NCBI GenBank assembly: GCA_016214845.1
Contig: JACRMS010000014.1
Coordinates: 43,595-107,594 of the forward strand
From: Nitrospirota bacterium
Lineage (GTDB): Bacteria; Nitrospirota; Thermodesulfovibrionia; UBA6902
DNA: 64,000 nt
Reading direction: 5' to 3'
The position numbers were made by a program, and so were the translations under genes. Positions 1 through 7,900 of this stretch are shown in pieces; the first letter of the stretch is position 1, and each line of letters opens with the position of its first letter. The notes below the pieces were generated by a model. That model searched no databases, was not told the DNA's origin, and saw nothing but the letters and a program-made list of their open reading frames with translations.

Positions 1-2
1 GC

Positions 3-422
3 CTCTGGGGAGTGATACATACACTTCCGCAAGTGAATAAATGGACCCACGGCACGCAGTTGACAACAGCACACGGGCACCTTGCCTTTTACGGGGCATA
101 TGTACTTTTAATTGTTGCAATGATCTACGTTACCCTGCCGTCAATAAGGGGCGTAAAGGAATTCAACCAGTCAAAGGGTTATCTCGCCTTCTGGTGGATG
201 ACGATCTCAATGGTTTTTATAGTGATAACAATAACAGGCGCCGGAATGGTCCAGACATATCTTGAGCGGCTTCTCGGCCTTGATTATGTAACGGTAAAAG
301 CCAGCTACAATCTCTGGTTCTGGATTTTCAGGGCGATCTTCGGTGTGGGCTTTCTTGTCGGCGTGTTGATACTTGTTGCTGATTTTTTCACTCTCGGCAA
401 GAAACCTTTACCTGCAAAATAA
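3..422 (+). CDS. norB: Nitric oxide reductase subunit B, C-terminal part (partial)
   Basis: Only the last ~139 residues are present; the frame is open to the left edge, so the gtg at 12 is not the real start. It is the C-terminal end of the catalytic subunit of membrane nitric oxide reductase (2 NO to N2O), a haem-copper oxidase relative. Visible signatures are HTLPQVNKWTHGTQ followed by AHGHLAF; in characterised NorB the two histidines of that HGH bind haem b3 and haem b. Hydrophobic stretches near the start, middle and end of the fragment match the last transmembrane helices of the family. A strong hairpin follows the stop. Together with the nosZ operon further right it suggests the cell can take NO through N2O to N2. 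Confidence 0.9.
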   Translation, partial: LWGVIHTLPQVNKWTHGTQLTTAHGHLAFYGAYVLLIVAMIYVTLPSIRGVKEFNQSKGYLAFWWMTISMVFIVITITGAGMVQTYLERLLGLDYVTVKASYNLWFWIFRAIFGVGFLVGVLILVADFFTLGKKPLPAK

Positions 423-451
423 AATTATGACCCCTCCATCCTCAAAGAAAA

Positions 452-479
452 AGGCCAGGCAGCAATGCCTGGCCTTTCT
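452..479 (+). terminator. Hairpin terminator after norB
   Basis: A perfect 10-bp stem (AGGCCAGGCA / TGCCTGGCCT) with a 4-nt loop lies 30 nt after the norB stop and is followed by a short T-rich run. The position fits intrinsic termination of norB; A-rich sequence on the left side means it could also act on leftward transcripts. Confidence 0.75.
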
Positions 480-497
480 CTCCTGTAAATAATTAAA

Positions 498-690
498 TCC
501 GCAGATTACGCAGATTTCACAGATTGTTATGAAATCACAAATTCATTGCCTTCTTTGTCATTGGGAGCGCACGAAGGATGCGTGGCAATCTGAATATTAA
601 AAGGCGAGATTGCTTGGCTCGCAATGACAATATTTGTGGATGGGTTAAGCAAAGATTTTTTTATCTGTGTAATCTGCGAAATCTGTGGCG
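498..690. repeat. Nested inverted repeats: CAGATT-type outer pair, REP-like inner pair
   Basis: The norB-HPP gap is made almost wholly of repeats. The outer arms (498-525 and 663-690) are inverted copies of a unit built from CGCAGATT/CACAGATT, and the same sequence recurs at 43994-44021. Inside lies a second inverted pair (556-591 and 607-629) with TGTCATTG near one end and GCAATCT at the other, the layout of REP/MITE-like intergenic repeats. No gene is credible here. The arrangement looks like one repeat inserted in another. Confidence 0.6.
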
Positions 691-718
691 GAAATTTTTT
701 TATTTTTCCTGCGGTAGC

Positions 719-1261
719 CTAAAACCAGTACTCGGGATATCTTCTATTTTTGGAGAGGTTATTTATCAGGAGGGCAATTACTAAAAGGATAAGCGCGCCG
801 AGTCCTGCCGGAATAAAGGCGTAAAGAAAGCCGAGGTCATGTATCTTTTTGCCGCCGATAACGGCGATCAATGCGGTTGCGCCGCCCGGGGGGTGAAGTG
901 TCTTTGTAAGAAGCATGGCCGCAATGGCAAGAGATACCGCTAATGACGAGGCCATCCAGATTGTGTCACCAAAGAGATTATAGCAGGCAACTCCTGCAAG
1001 GCCGGATATTACGTGACCGCCAATCAGGTTTCTCGGCTGGGCGAGAGGGCTCTTTATCGCGCCATATGCAAGCACCGCTGATGCGCCGAACGAGCCGATT
1101 AAAAGAGTTGAATCCCTCGGTTCGAAATAATTAAAAGACAGATAGCCGCATATACCAATACCAGCGGCAGAGCCGAGCCCTGACCAGAGTATCTCCGTGA
1201 ATGCAACTCCCGGCGGACTCTGCGCCCCGCCCTTCATCTTTAGAAAATATTCTTTTACCAT
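719..1261 (-). CDS. HPP family integral membrane protein
   Basis: A 180-residue protein of the HPP family, named for the His-Pro-Pro motif, seen here as LHPPGGATALIAV around residue 122. Four to five hydrophobic helices span most of the protein. Some HPP proteins have been linked to nitrite transport, but the substrate of this one cannot be read from sequence. It lies 28 nt downstream of a CBS-domain gene on the same strand. In other bacteria HPP and CBS domains occur fused in one protein, so the two probably act together as channel and regulatory part. The start has no clear Shine-Dalgarno sequence and could be the Met at residue 9. Confidence 0.75.
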   Translation of the reverse strand: MVKEYFLKMKGGAQSPPGVAFTEILWSGLGSAAGIGICGYLSFNYFEPRDSTLLIGSFGASAVLAYGAIKSPLAQPRNLIGGHVISGLAGVACYNLFGDTIWMASSLAVSLAIAAMLLTKTLHPPGGATALIAVIGGKKIHDLGFLYAFIPAGLGALILLVIALLINNLSKNRRYPEYWF

Positions 1262-1289
1262 TTAAAGAAATTTTTGAATAATGTCTGCA

Positions 1290-1877
1290 TTATTTTGCAG
1301 ACCCGATTGCTCTGACTATATCCGCGCGTGAGATGACGCCGATGAGCCTGTTCTCTTCATCAACTACAGGAAGCCTCTTGATCCTCTTTTCATCGAGGAT
1401 TCTTGCCGCTTCTTTTATGTCATCATCAGCTTTTGCGGTAATCGCGGGAGAGGTCATGATGTCTTTAACTTTATTGCCTTCCCTGCGTTCAGGCAGCGGC
1501 TCTCCGAATATGTGTCTCAAAATATCTTTAAACGTGTGACCTTTTTTCATTCCGGCAGTGGACAGGATGTCCGCCTCAGAGACAACGCCGATGACAATGT
1601 TTTCTTCATCTACAACCGGCAGCCCGCTTATATTATGTTCTGAAAGAAGCCTCGCCGCCTCATGGAAATCATTGTCTTTTTTGACGGCGATTACGTTCCC
1701 GGTCATTATCTCGCCGACGGTGGTCCTGGCAGCGAGCCTCTGCCCCACGTGTTTCAGCGCTATTTCGTAAATCTTTCTCAGGTCTTCCTCAGTGACATCG
1801 ATATAGGTTTTCATCTCACTGAGCGCTGCCCGTAAGTCTTCTTCGGAAATATTGCAGTCTTTTTGCGAATCGTCCAT
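1290..1877 (-). CDS. Tandem CBS-domain protein
   Basis: A soluble protein with two CBS domains, the adenosyl-nucleotide-binding pair (Bateman module). The repeats are easy to see: VGEIMTGNVIAVKKDND with GLPVVDEENIVIGVVSEADIL, and VKDIMTSPAITAKADDD with RLPVVDEENRLIGVISRADIV. An acidic helical segment of ~45 residues precedes them. The frame extends upstream to 1925, but that extension looks unlike the family, so the ATG at 1877 (Met-Asp-Asp-Ser) was preferred; neither start has a good ribosome site. It is co-oriented with and just upstream of the HPP membrane gene and is likely its ligand-responsive partner. Confidence 0.75.
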   Translation of the reverse strand: MDDSQKDCNISEEDLRAALSEMKTYIDVTEEDLRKIYEIALKHVGQRLAARTTVGEIMTGNVIAVKKDNDFHEAARLLSEHNISGLPVVDEENIVIGVVSEADILSTAGMKKGHTFKDILRHIFGEPLPERREGNKVKDIMTSPAITAKADDDIKEAARILDEKRIKRLPVVDEENRLIGVISRADIVRAIGSAK

Positions 1878-1977
1878 AACACTATTATCATCAAAACAGA
1901 TGGATTTTCTTATGACGAAAATCATAGTTATGATTTAGCTCATGGCATCGCTTCTTCTTTAAATGGTATAAAAAAAC

Positions 1978-2946
1978 ATGAAGCTTACCGTTTACAGGAG
2001 GACCACCCAGGCAGCGTTCATACTTTTCATACTCCTCATGCCGGTCTTAAACATCTTCCGCTATGACGTGGATGCGAGGGCATTGATAGTCTTCGGTAAT
2101 GTGTGGAGTCTCGGTCTGCCTCAGGGGTTTTATACTGACCGCAGTATCACAGGGTCGCTTCATGTGGCTTTGCGTTTTTTTCTCAAGGCGATACTGCCGT
2201 GGATATTGATTTTATCCGTATTCCCGCTTCTCGGCACGCTTACCGGGAGGTCCTTCTGCGGCTGGTTCTGCCCGGAGGGCGCGGTGTTCGAGCTTTTCGA
2301 TTTCTTAACGGTAAAGATCTTCGGCAGGAGAAGCCTGTTCACAAAAAGGCCCAATGACCCCGGAGAACATGCGAAGAACAGGATGCCCTGCATAATCCTT
2401 TCTCTATTCTGTATGATCGCCATTCCGCTTTTTACCGGCATCATGCTTACGGGTTATTTTGTGGCCCCCCGGACAGTGTGGGGGCAGATAATGAACTGGG
2501 ATTTTACATTCGGCGTGAAGGCGGGGATCATCGGGGTTTCCATCTATCTTTTCATCTCCGCGATGATCGTCCGTCATACACTGTGTAAATATATATGCGG
2601 CGCCGGGCTTATGCAGATGTTATTCGGATGGGCCAGCCCCGTTTCATTAAGAATAAAAACAGACCCCGCGAAACTGGGCGCGTGCACGGACTGCAGGCAA
2701 TGCGAAAAGGTATGCTTTATGAATGTAAAACCGAGGCTGCTTAGAAAAGATATAAATTGCGTAAACTGCGGCGAATGTATCTCCGCGTGCACTAAGGAGC
2801 TGGGTAAAGAGAAATGTATATTCAGCTTCGCGCAATCAAGGCATTGCGCCCTGCCTTCAAAAGAACCCGTCAGGAAAGCGGAAGATCCGCCGTTGAATTT
2901 CAACAAGCAGCTCAGTGATGAACACCGCGCGAAAACCTTCCGTTAA
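1978..2946 (+). CDS. Membrane polyferredoxin (NapH/NosR-C/CcoG-like)
   Basis: A 322-residue membrane iron-sulfur protein. Two cysteine-proline-type motifs flank transmembrane helices (CGWFCPEGA near residue 93 and CKYICGAG near residue 201). A cytoplasmic tail then carries two 4Fe-4S motifs, CTDCRQCEKVC and CVNCGECISAC. About five hydrophobic helices are visible. Proteins of this group pass electrons between the quinone pool and periplasmic or cytoplasmic partners, as in nitrate reduction, N2O reduction or cytochrome oxidase assembly. It stands alone, divergent from the CBS/HPP pair. Partner unknown; it could serve the nitrogen-oxide reductases on either side. No strong ribosome site precedes the ATG. 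Confidence 0.75.
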   Translation: MKLTVYRRTTQAAFILFILLMPVLNIFRYDVDARALIVFGNVWSLGLPQGFYTDRSITGSLHVALRFFLKAILPWILILSVFPLLGTLTGRSFCGWFCPEGAVFELFDFLTVKIFGRRSLFTKRPNDPGEHAKNRMPCIILSLFCMIAIPLFTGIMLTGYFVAPRTVWGQIMNWDFTFGVKAGIIGVSIYLFISAMIVRHTLCKYICGAGLMQMLFGWASPVSLRIKTDPAKLGACTDCRQCEKVCFMNVKPRLLRKDINCVNCGECISACTKELGKEKCIFSFAQSRHCALPSKEPVRKAEDPPLNFNKQLSDEHRAKTFR

Positions 2947-3073
2947 TTTTCATTAGCATGTTTAATGAATGCAGAACAATTATTTATTAGACAACAGCCA
3001 TGAACTTTGTGGTATACAAAATGAGCTTCATTTTCTAAAATAGCCGCAAATATTCATTCAAGGAGGACTTATC

Positions 3074-3367
3074 ATGGCTTTCGTTTGTTTACGGTATAAG
3101 ATTGAGAATTACAAGAAATGGAAAACCGCTTTCAATGACGCCTTTGAGATGCGGAAGAAGTGCGGCGAAAGGAGTTGCCGCGTTTTCCGAAGCTCGGACA
3201 ATCCGAATGAAATGGTCCTTCTACAGGAGTGGGGCAGTGCCGCCAGCGCCCGGAGGTTCATGAAGCTTAAAGAAGTGCGGCAGTGCATGGAAAAGGCCGG
3301 GATAGTCGGGAAACGCGAAATCATTTTTTTAAAAGAAGTCCCGCAGTCGGACCAATCAGTACAGTAA
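3074..3367 (+). CDS. Small dimeric alpha/beta-barrel (ABM-like) protein
   Basis: A 97-residue soluble protein that resembles the antibiotic-biosynthesis-monooxygenase/Dabb ferredoxin-like fold. It opens with a strand followed by IENYKKWKTAFND, has a central strand MVLLQEWGS, then an ARRFMKLKEVRQCMEKAG helix and a final strand. A good ribosome site (AAGGAGG) precedes the ATG. Such proteins are small homodimers with varied roles; none can be assigned here. It converges with the DUF488 gene, whose stop is 6 nt away. Confidence 0.55.
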   Translation: MAFVCLRYKIENYKKWKTAFNDAFEMRKKCGERSCRVFRSSDNPNEMVLLQEWGSAASARRFMKLKEVRQCMEKAGIVGKREIIFLKEVPQSDQSVQ

Positions 3368-3373
3368 TACCTG

Positions 3374-3721
3374 TTACTGACGTTTTGAAAGCACTTCCTT
3401 CAGCACAACTGCATTGTTATGTTCGATGTCCTTTGCGGCAAATAAAAGCGTAACGGTCCCCTTTCTTAATTCTTCACGGAGCAGCTTCAAAAGCGCCGGC
3501 CTGTCTTTGAGTTCTTCTCTGTACCGTTTTCGAAACTCCGGCCATTTGGCGGGACCATGCGAAAACCATTTCCTCAGCTCATTGCCCGGCGCGATGTCCT
3601 TCAGCCACAGATCAATTTTGGCATCCTCTTTTTTGATCCCCCTCGGCCAGAGCCTGTCGACGAGGACCCTCCGGCCGTCGCTGGGGGAAGGAGGATCGTA
3701 TATTCTTTTTAACCTGACCAT
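3374..3721 (-). CDS. DUF488 family protein (YeaO-like)
   Basis: A 115-residue protein of the DUF488/YeaO group. The hallmark segments [11 protein letters not shown] and [16 protein letters not shown] are present, as is the C-terminal VTLLFAAKD segment. Family members are small cytosolic proteins of unknown biochemical function found next to many kinds of genes. It lies 28 nt after the stop of the octahaem cytochrome on the same strand, so it may be read through from the nos operon, but nothing ties it functionally to N2O reduction. Confidence 0.8.
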   Translation of the reverse strand: MVRLKRIYDPPSPSDGRRVLVDRLWPRGIKKEDAKIDLWLKDIAPGNELRKWFSHGPAKWPEFRKRYREELKDRPALLKLLREELRKGTVTLLFAAKDIEHNNAVVLKEVLSKRQ

Positions 3722-3749
3722 TGGATTTTGATTCCAGATGCGTTCTTTT

Positions 3750-4991
3750 CTATTTCGCTTCCCTGCGCATATCTCTTTCGAGTATCCTGATCAGCATCAA
3801 CTCTTTTTTCATATTTGTCAGGCCGTACCAGTTTACATAATCAGGATTGGAATGCAATGCGCCCTGAAAGGTCTTCATGCGGTGCTCATAAAACATGTCA
3901 TTCAATCTTTTTTCGATCATGGACGGTTCGTCAGGCAATTTGAACAGGTCAGGGAAGGCATGAACATAGTCCGGCGGTTTTCTGAGCAAGCCCTCTTTGT
4001 ATAAGGACGCAACAATGCCGATCGCCTCTGCCATTATCTGATCGGCCTGTTTGATCACCCCTTCAGCCCTTTCAATCTCTGCCTTAACAAAATTAATGGA
4101 ATGGCACTGATTGCATGCCTTCTCCATTTTGTCACGTTCCTTCTGCCAATCTTCATGTGTAATGCGCAGAAGGTCAGCTTCCTTCCATATATCAAGGCGC
4201 GGCGCAGGCCTTCCGTCAGGATCAAGCAAACCGAGCCCTTTGAGAATGGCGGCCTGATCATCAGCCCACTGACTGTCTCCGTAAGATGGGAGCCTCACGG
4301 CGAAAAAACCCCACCCCGAGCTGACTGTATGATTGCCGTCCTGCATATGGCAGGTCTGGCAAGTGGGGGCGGAAACCTCTTCGGGAAGGGTCTTGCTCTG
4401 CTTCAGCAGGTATCTGACACCGTGCTTTGAAGATGAATATATCTGCCACTGCGGATTGTCGCCGCCGCTGTGGCAGGGGTTACACGCCTGCGGCTCTCTT
4501 GCTTCCTTCACGGAAAAGAGATGACGGGTGTGGCATGAGTCGCATGAAGCAACACCGAATTTCCTGCCTGCTTTTTTCAACACCATGATCTCCGTTTCTG
4601 TTTTCAATCCTATCTTATGACAGTCGGCGCACATATCAATGTCACCCTCTCCCGCAACCAACTGAAAATGCGCGGTCGGCAAAGCCTTCATCGCCGTCCA
4701 GGCCTTTTCGTGCTTGCCGCTTTTGAACTGCCGGACCCGTTCCTTATGGCAGGGGGCGCATGTTTCTATCGTGGGGATCAGAACATTTGCGGTGTCTTTA
4801 GCGGACTTGTGTCCGTCCCCGTGACACGCTGAACAGTCAATGCCCTTTTTGCTGTGCCTGCTCGCCTTCCAGTCAGAGACAATATTGGGCGTGGTCTTTC
4901 TGTGGCAGTTGACACATATTTGAGCGAAGACAACTGCAGTAAAGATCAGGCATCCCGAGATGATCATGATTATCAGAATAATTTTTTTCAT
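3750..4991 (-). CDS. Octahaem c-type cytochrome, hydroxylamine-oxidoreductase-like
   Basis: A secreted 413-residue cytochrome with a signal peptide (residues 1-23) and exactly eight CxxCH haem motifs, at about residues 26, 53, 78, 121, 150, 170, 211 and 293. Eight haems, this length and a C-terminal helical region fit the HAO/octahaem family, which oxidises hydroxylamine or hydrazine or reduces nitrite/NO/hydroxylamine. In HAO a C-terminal tyrosine is cross-linked to the P460 haem; here NPDYVNWYG at 382-390 offers candidate tyrosines, but this cannot be confirmed by eye. The ATG overlaps the TlpA-like stop by 4 nt (ATGA), so it is translationally coupled and is the last coupled gene of the nos operon. 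Confidence 0.8.
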   Translation of the reverse strand: MKKIILIIMIISGCLIFTAVVFAQICVNCHRKTTPNIVSDWKASRHSKKGIDCSACHGDGHKSAKDTANVLIPTIETCAPCHKERVRQFKSGKHEKAWTAMKALPTAHFQLVAGEGDIDMCADCHKIGLKTETEIMVLKKAGRKFGVASCDSCHTRHLFSVKEAREPQACNPCHSGGDNPQWQIYSSSKHGVRYLLKQSKTLPEEVSAPTCQTCHMQDGNHTVSSGWGFFAVRLPSYGDSQWADDQAAILKGLGLLDPDGRPAPRLDIWKEADLLRITHEDWQKERDKMEKACNQCHSINFVKAEIERAEGVIKQADQIMAEAIGIVASLYKEGLLRKPPDYVHAFPDLFKLPDEPSMIEKRLNDMFYEHRMKTFQGALHSNPDYVNWYGLTNMKKELMLIRILERDMRREAK

Positions 4992-5506
4992 AATAAACTC
5001 CCGATAATTTTCTCATACACCTTCCCTTCCACTTCACCAAAGAATGTTTCCTTGACAACGCCGTTTCTATCAACCACGTAAGTGGTGGGCGAGCTGACAA
5101 AACCGTATCTTTTCGCGGCCACGGAATAGAGATCAAGAAGAACAGGATAAGTGACCGTCATGCCGGAAAGAAATCCTTCCACATCCTCTTTGGGCTGTCC
5201 CACATTTATTGCAAGGACAACAAAACCGTTATCTTTGTATTTGTTGAATACCGTCTCAATGGCCGGCATCTCCCTGACACAGTGATGGCACATGGCCTTC
5301 CAGAAACGTATCATGACAACCTTGCCTCTAAAGTCATCGGGGAAAGCCACTTTATTGCCTTTTAAATCAGGCAGTGCAATATCCGGAGCTTGATCTCCGG
5401 CGGAAAGAGCAAGGAGAAGAGGGCAAAGGACGATGATGATAATAGCAAGTGCAGTTGTCTTTTTATTCTGACTACTAACTACTATCTTCCGCCTTCTGAC
5501 TTTCAT
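4988..5506 (-). CDS. TlpA/ResA-like membrane-anchored thioredoxin
   Basis: A 172-residue protein with one N-terminal helix (about 18-35) and a periplasmic thioredoxin fold of the AhpC/TlpA type: GDQAPDIALPDLKG, then FWKAMCHHCVREMP holding the redox pair C-H-H-C, and the cis-Pro region VSSPTTYVVD. Likely roles are reduction of apocytochrome cysteines or copper-site assembly, both useful next to NosZ and multihaem cytochromes; no NosL-type copper lipoprotein is in the operon. The start is fixed by GGAGGG 7 nt upstream and overlaps the nosY stop (ATGA). The first ~15 residues are encoded by a dispersed TAGTAG-type repeat and precede the membrane helix. Confidence 0.8.
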   Translation of the reverse strand: MKVRRRKIVVSSQNKKTTALAIIIIVLCPLLLALSAGDQAPDIALPDLKGNKVAFPDDFRGKVVMIRFWKAMCHHCVREMPAIETVFNKYKDNGFVVLAINVGQPKEDVEGFLSGMTVTYPVLLDLYSVAAKRYGFVSSPTTYVVDRNGVVKETFFGEVEGKVYEKIIGSLL

Positions 5507-6333
5507 AAAATGTCCCTCCTGCTGAATACCAAATAACCGCTAAAAGCCGTCAGGAATCCCAGTGCCAATGGATAGGCAATGCCGAACAATATAAAACCTG
5601 TCTTGCCGAAATGATCCAGGATAAACCACGATGCCGGGCCGAGCATTGTCAGGTCAGGGTCAAAAAGCGCCATTGAAGCGACCCTGAAGTCCTGAAGTGG
5701 GTTAAGAAGGGCAATGCTTATTATAAGCTCAGGGTTTACCTGCTTCTGAAGGAATACCCCTATCAGGACTATATCGATAAACAGAACGAGTATCAGCCAT
5801 GAAAAGAACGCAATGCCCAGTCCTGTTTCCTGCCGGTTGACCAGAGAGGATATCAGCATCCCGATGCCGAGGAAACACCATGACATGGAGACCAGGAGGC
5901 AGCAGTATGTGATAAAGATCTTAAGATCGATGTTCAGCCCCTTTATCCCCGCCCAGAGGGCAGCCAATAACATTGCTGCTAAAATTGGAACGAGGATGAC
6001 GATGAACCTTCCGGCAATTTTTCCCCAGAAAAAATTACTGAAAGAGACAGGCATTGACAGGAAGTATTCAAGGACACTGGATTCTTTGTCTCCCACAATC
6101 GAGCGGACAGTGGTCATCAGGATAAAGATCGGCAGGACAACTACACAGAGCTGGAAATATGTTAACAGGAGCCTGCTTATTCCCGTGAAGCCCATGATCT
6201 GTGATTCAGTGATGCCGGTCAGAAAAAGGACTATCACCGCGCCTCCGAAAACAAGCGCATAGAGCCAGAACCATTTGGACGTTATTGAATCCTTAAGCTC
6301 GGTCTTTGTTATGAGCAGGAAAGTGTTCATCAT
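5503..6333 (-). CDS. nosY: NosY-type ABC-2 permease
   Basis: A 276-residue integral membrane protein with about six hydrophobic helices, of the ABC-2 permease type. The segment VGDKESSVLEYFLSMPVSF after the second helix matches the coupling region of NosY/CcmB-like permeases. In known nos clusters NosDFY forms a complex in which the NosF ATPase and NosY membrane dimer drive the periplasmic NosD during assembly of the NosZ copper centres. The start overlaps the nosF stop by 4 nt and the stop overlaps the next gene by 4 nt. Confidence 0.85.
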   Translation of the reverse strand: MMNTFLLITKTELKDSITSKWFWLYALVFGGAVIVLFLTGITESQIMGFTGISRLLLTYFQLCVVVLPIFILMTTVRSIVGDKESSVLEYFLSMPVSFSNFFWGKIAGRFIVILVPILAAMLLAALWAGIKGLNIDLKIFITYCCLLVSMSWCFLGIGMLISSLVNRQETGLGIAFFSWLILVLFIDIVLIGVFLQKQVNPELIISIALLNPLQDFRVASMALFDPDLTMLGPASWFILDHFGKTGFILFGIAYPLALGFLTAFSGYLVFSRRDIL

Positions 6334-6974
6334 GTTTTTGCCGTTCCCGTGTCCCGCGCGATCTTTCCGTAATCCATTTCAATGATCCGGCTGGAAAGAA
6401 AACTCAGTTCATCCGCTCTGTGACTTGTAAGAATGACTGTCGTATCTTTTGAGCACCCGGAAAGAAGGTCATAGAATATCTTTCTGCTCTCAGGGTCAAG
6501 ATTTGAAGTCGGCTCATCCATAAGGATGATATCGTTCCCCCTCCCGGCTGCAATGGATATCATCACCTTCTGTTTCATGCCTCCAGAAAGCTTCATGAAA
6601 TTTTTATTGACGTCGCCTTCTTTATCAAGGTTAAGGGCGTTTGCGGTCTCCATAATAATCTCAGGCTGTTTGCCGGACATGGCGGCGGCATATTGCATGA
6701 GGTCAGCCACTTTCATATTTACCGGCGGGGGAGTTTGAGGCACATATCCGACCCTTTTTAAAATGTCCACCCGGCTCTTGCGGGTATCCATACCGTCGAT
6801 ACTCAATTTCCCGTCGAATGTGTAAAGTCCCAGAAGGCAGCGTATGAAGGTGGTCTTTCCCGAGCCGTTGTGTCCCACGAAAACCACCCTCTCCCCCCTT
6901 GATATGGTCAGATTAATATTGTCCAGTACACATCGCCTGCCGAATGATTTTCTCAGACCCTCCGCGATTATCAA
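6330..6974 (-). CDS. nosF: NosF-type ABC transporter ATPase
   Basis: A 214-residue ATPase, shorter than the ~300 residues common for NosF. Walker A is GHNGSGKTT (about 34-42), the signature is LSGGMKQK, Walker B is IILMDEPTSNLD, and the switch histidine is in LTSHRADE. Position between the NosR-like polyferredoxin and nosY identifies it as the energy-giving part of the NosDFY copper-site maturation complex. The missing length is at the C-terminus, after the switch region, so the regulatory tail is reduced. Confidence 0.85.
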   Translation of the reverse strand: MIIAEGLRKSFGRRCVLDNINLTISRGERVVFVGHNGSGKTTFIRCLLGLYTFDGKLSIDGMDTRKSRVDILKRVGYVPQTPPPVNMKVADLMQYAAAMSGKQPEIIMETANALNLDKEGDVNKNFMKLSGGMKQKVMISIAAGRGNDIILMDEPTSNLDPESRKIFYDLLSGCSKDTTVILTSHRADELSFLSSRIIEMDYGKIARDTGTAKT

Positions 6975-6984
6975 ACGTTTCTCC

Positions 6985-7896
6985 TTATCCTGGCTCCTGA
7001 CTACTGACTACTGATTTCTTTTTCCTGATCAGTACGGGGCATTTATCCTCATCCCAGAAATTCACCTGACACTCAAGGCAGCTTAGACATTCCCTGCTGT
7101 TAATAAATCCGTTAGCACTGATCGCGTCAGGCTTGCATGTCCTGGGGCATATCCTGCAGTTCCGGCAGAAATCATATCTCCTGAGCTTTATGAACGGAAT
7201 AAATTTAAGAAAGGAAGGCATCGCGATCGCAGCGCCGAGAGGGCAGAGGTACCGGCAGAACGCCCTGTAGATTATGACCGAGCCTGCCGTGAGTATCACA
7301 AAATATGCGACAAAGTACCACTGCCTTTTCAGTTTAAGAATAAAGGTCCTGAAGGGCTCGATCTCCGTAAGATATTCGGCAAGGAAGAAATTATAAAAGC
7401 CTATCCCGATTATTACGACAAACAGCACATACTTCAGATATATCAGTTTCCAGTGGACCTTTTCAGGCAGGCTTAATCTGAATTTCGAGACCTTGTCGTA
7501 GAGTTTATTTAAAAGCTCGAGCATTGCGCCGTAGGGACACAGCCATCCGCAGAATACACCTCTCCCCCAGACAAACATGGTCAGGACAATAAACGCAAAG
7601 GACAGAAATACAAAGGGCTCAAGAAGGAAAAGTCCGAGTGGGAACTGTTTGCTTTCTGCCGCTGTGTGCAATATCAGGATATTCGCCGTAGACGGCTGCG
7701 CCTTAAGTGCTATTCCTCCGTATACGAATGAGACGCACAAGATACTGTACTTGATCAGGTCCAGCGCGGTCTTATTTTTTACAACCCTGTCCTTGAAGAT
7801 CATCGTGAGAAGTATTATCAGCAGGAAGACTGAAAAGGCGATGATATGCCCGATCTTCTCCTGCCAGACCTGTAACCAAAGCTGCTCAGAGTCCAT
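6985..7896 (-). CDS. NosR C-terminal-like membrane polyferredoxin
   Basis: A 303-residue membrane iron-sulfur protein. Helices carry the two Cys-Pro motifs CGWLCPYGA and CRYLCPLGA, and the tail has CRNCRICPRTCKP and CLSCLECQ for two 4Fe-4S clusters. This is the layout of the C-terminal half of NosR and of NapH/NosH. It starts 4 nt after the FMN-domain gene, so together the two look like a NosR cut in two genes. Likely job: carry quinol electrons through the membrane to the flavin part and on to NosZ. The last residues (SVVSSQEPG) are encoded by a dispersed TAGTAG-type repeat also seen at the TlpA-like N-terminus. Confidence 0.85.
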   Translation of the reverse strand: MDSEQLWLQVWQEKIGHIIAFSVFLLIILLTMIFKDRVVKNKTALDLIKYSILCVSFVYGGIALKAQPSTANILILHTAAESKQFPLGLFLLEPFVFLSFAFIVLTMFVWGRGVFCGWLCPYGAMLELLNKLYDKVSKFRLSLPEKVHWKLIYLKYVLFVVIIGIGFYNFFLAEYLTEIEPFRTFILKLKRQWYFVAYFVILTAGSVIIYRAFCRYLCPLGAAIAMPSFLKFIPFIKLRRYDFCRNCRICPRTCKPDAISANGFINSRECLSCLECQVNFWDEDKCPVLIRKKKSVVSSQEPG

Positions 7897-7900
7897 TTTA

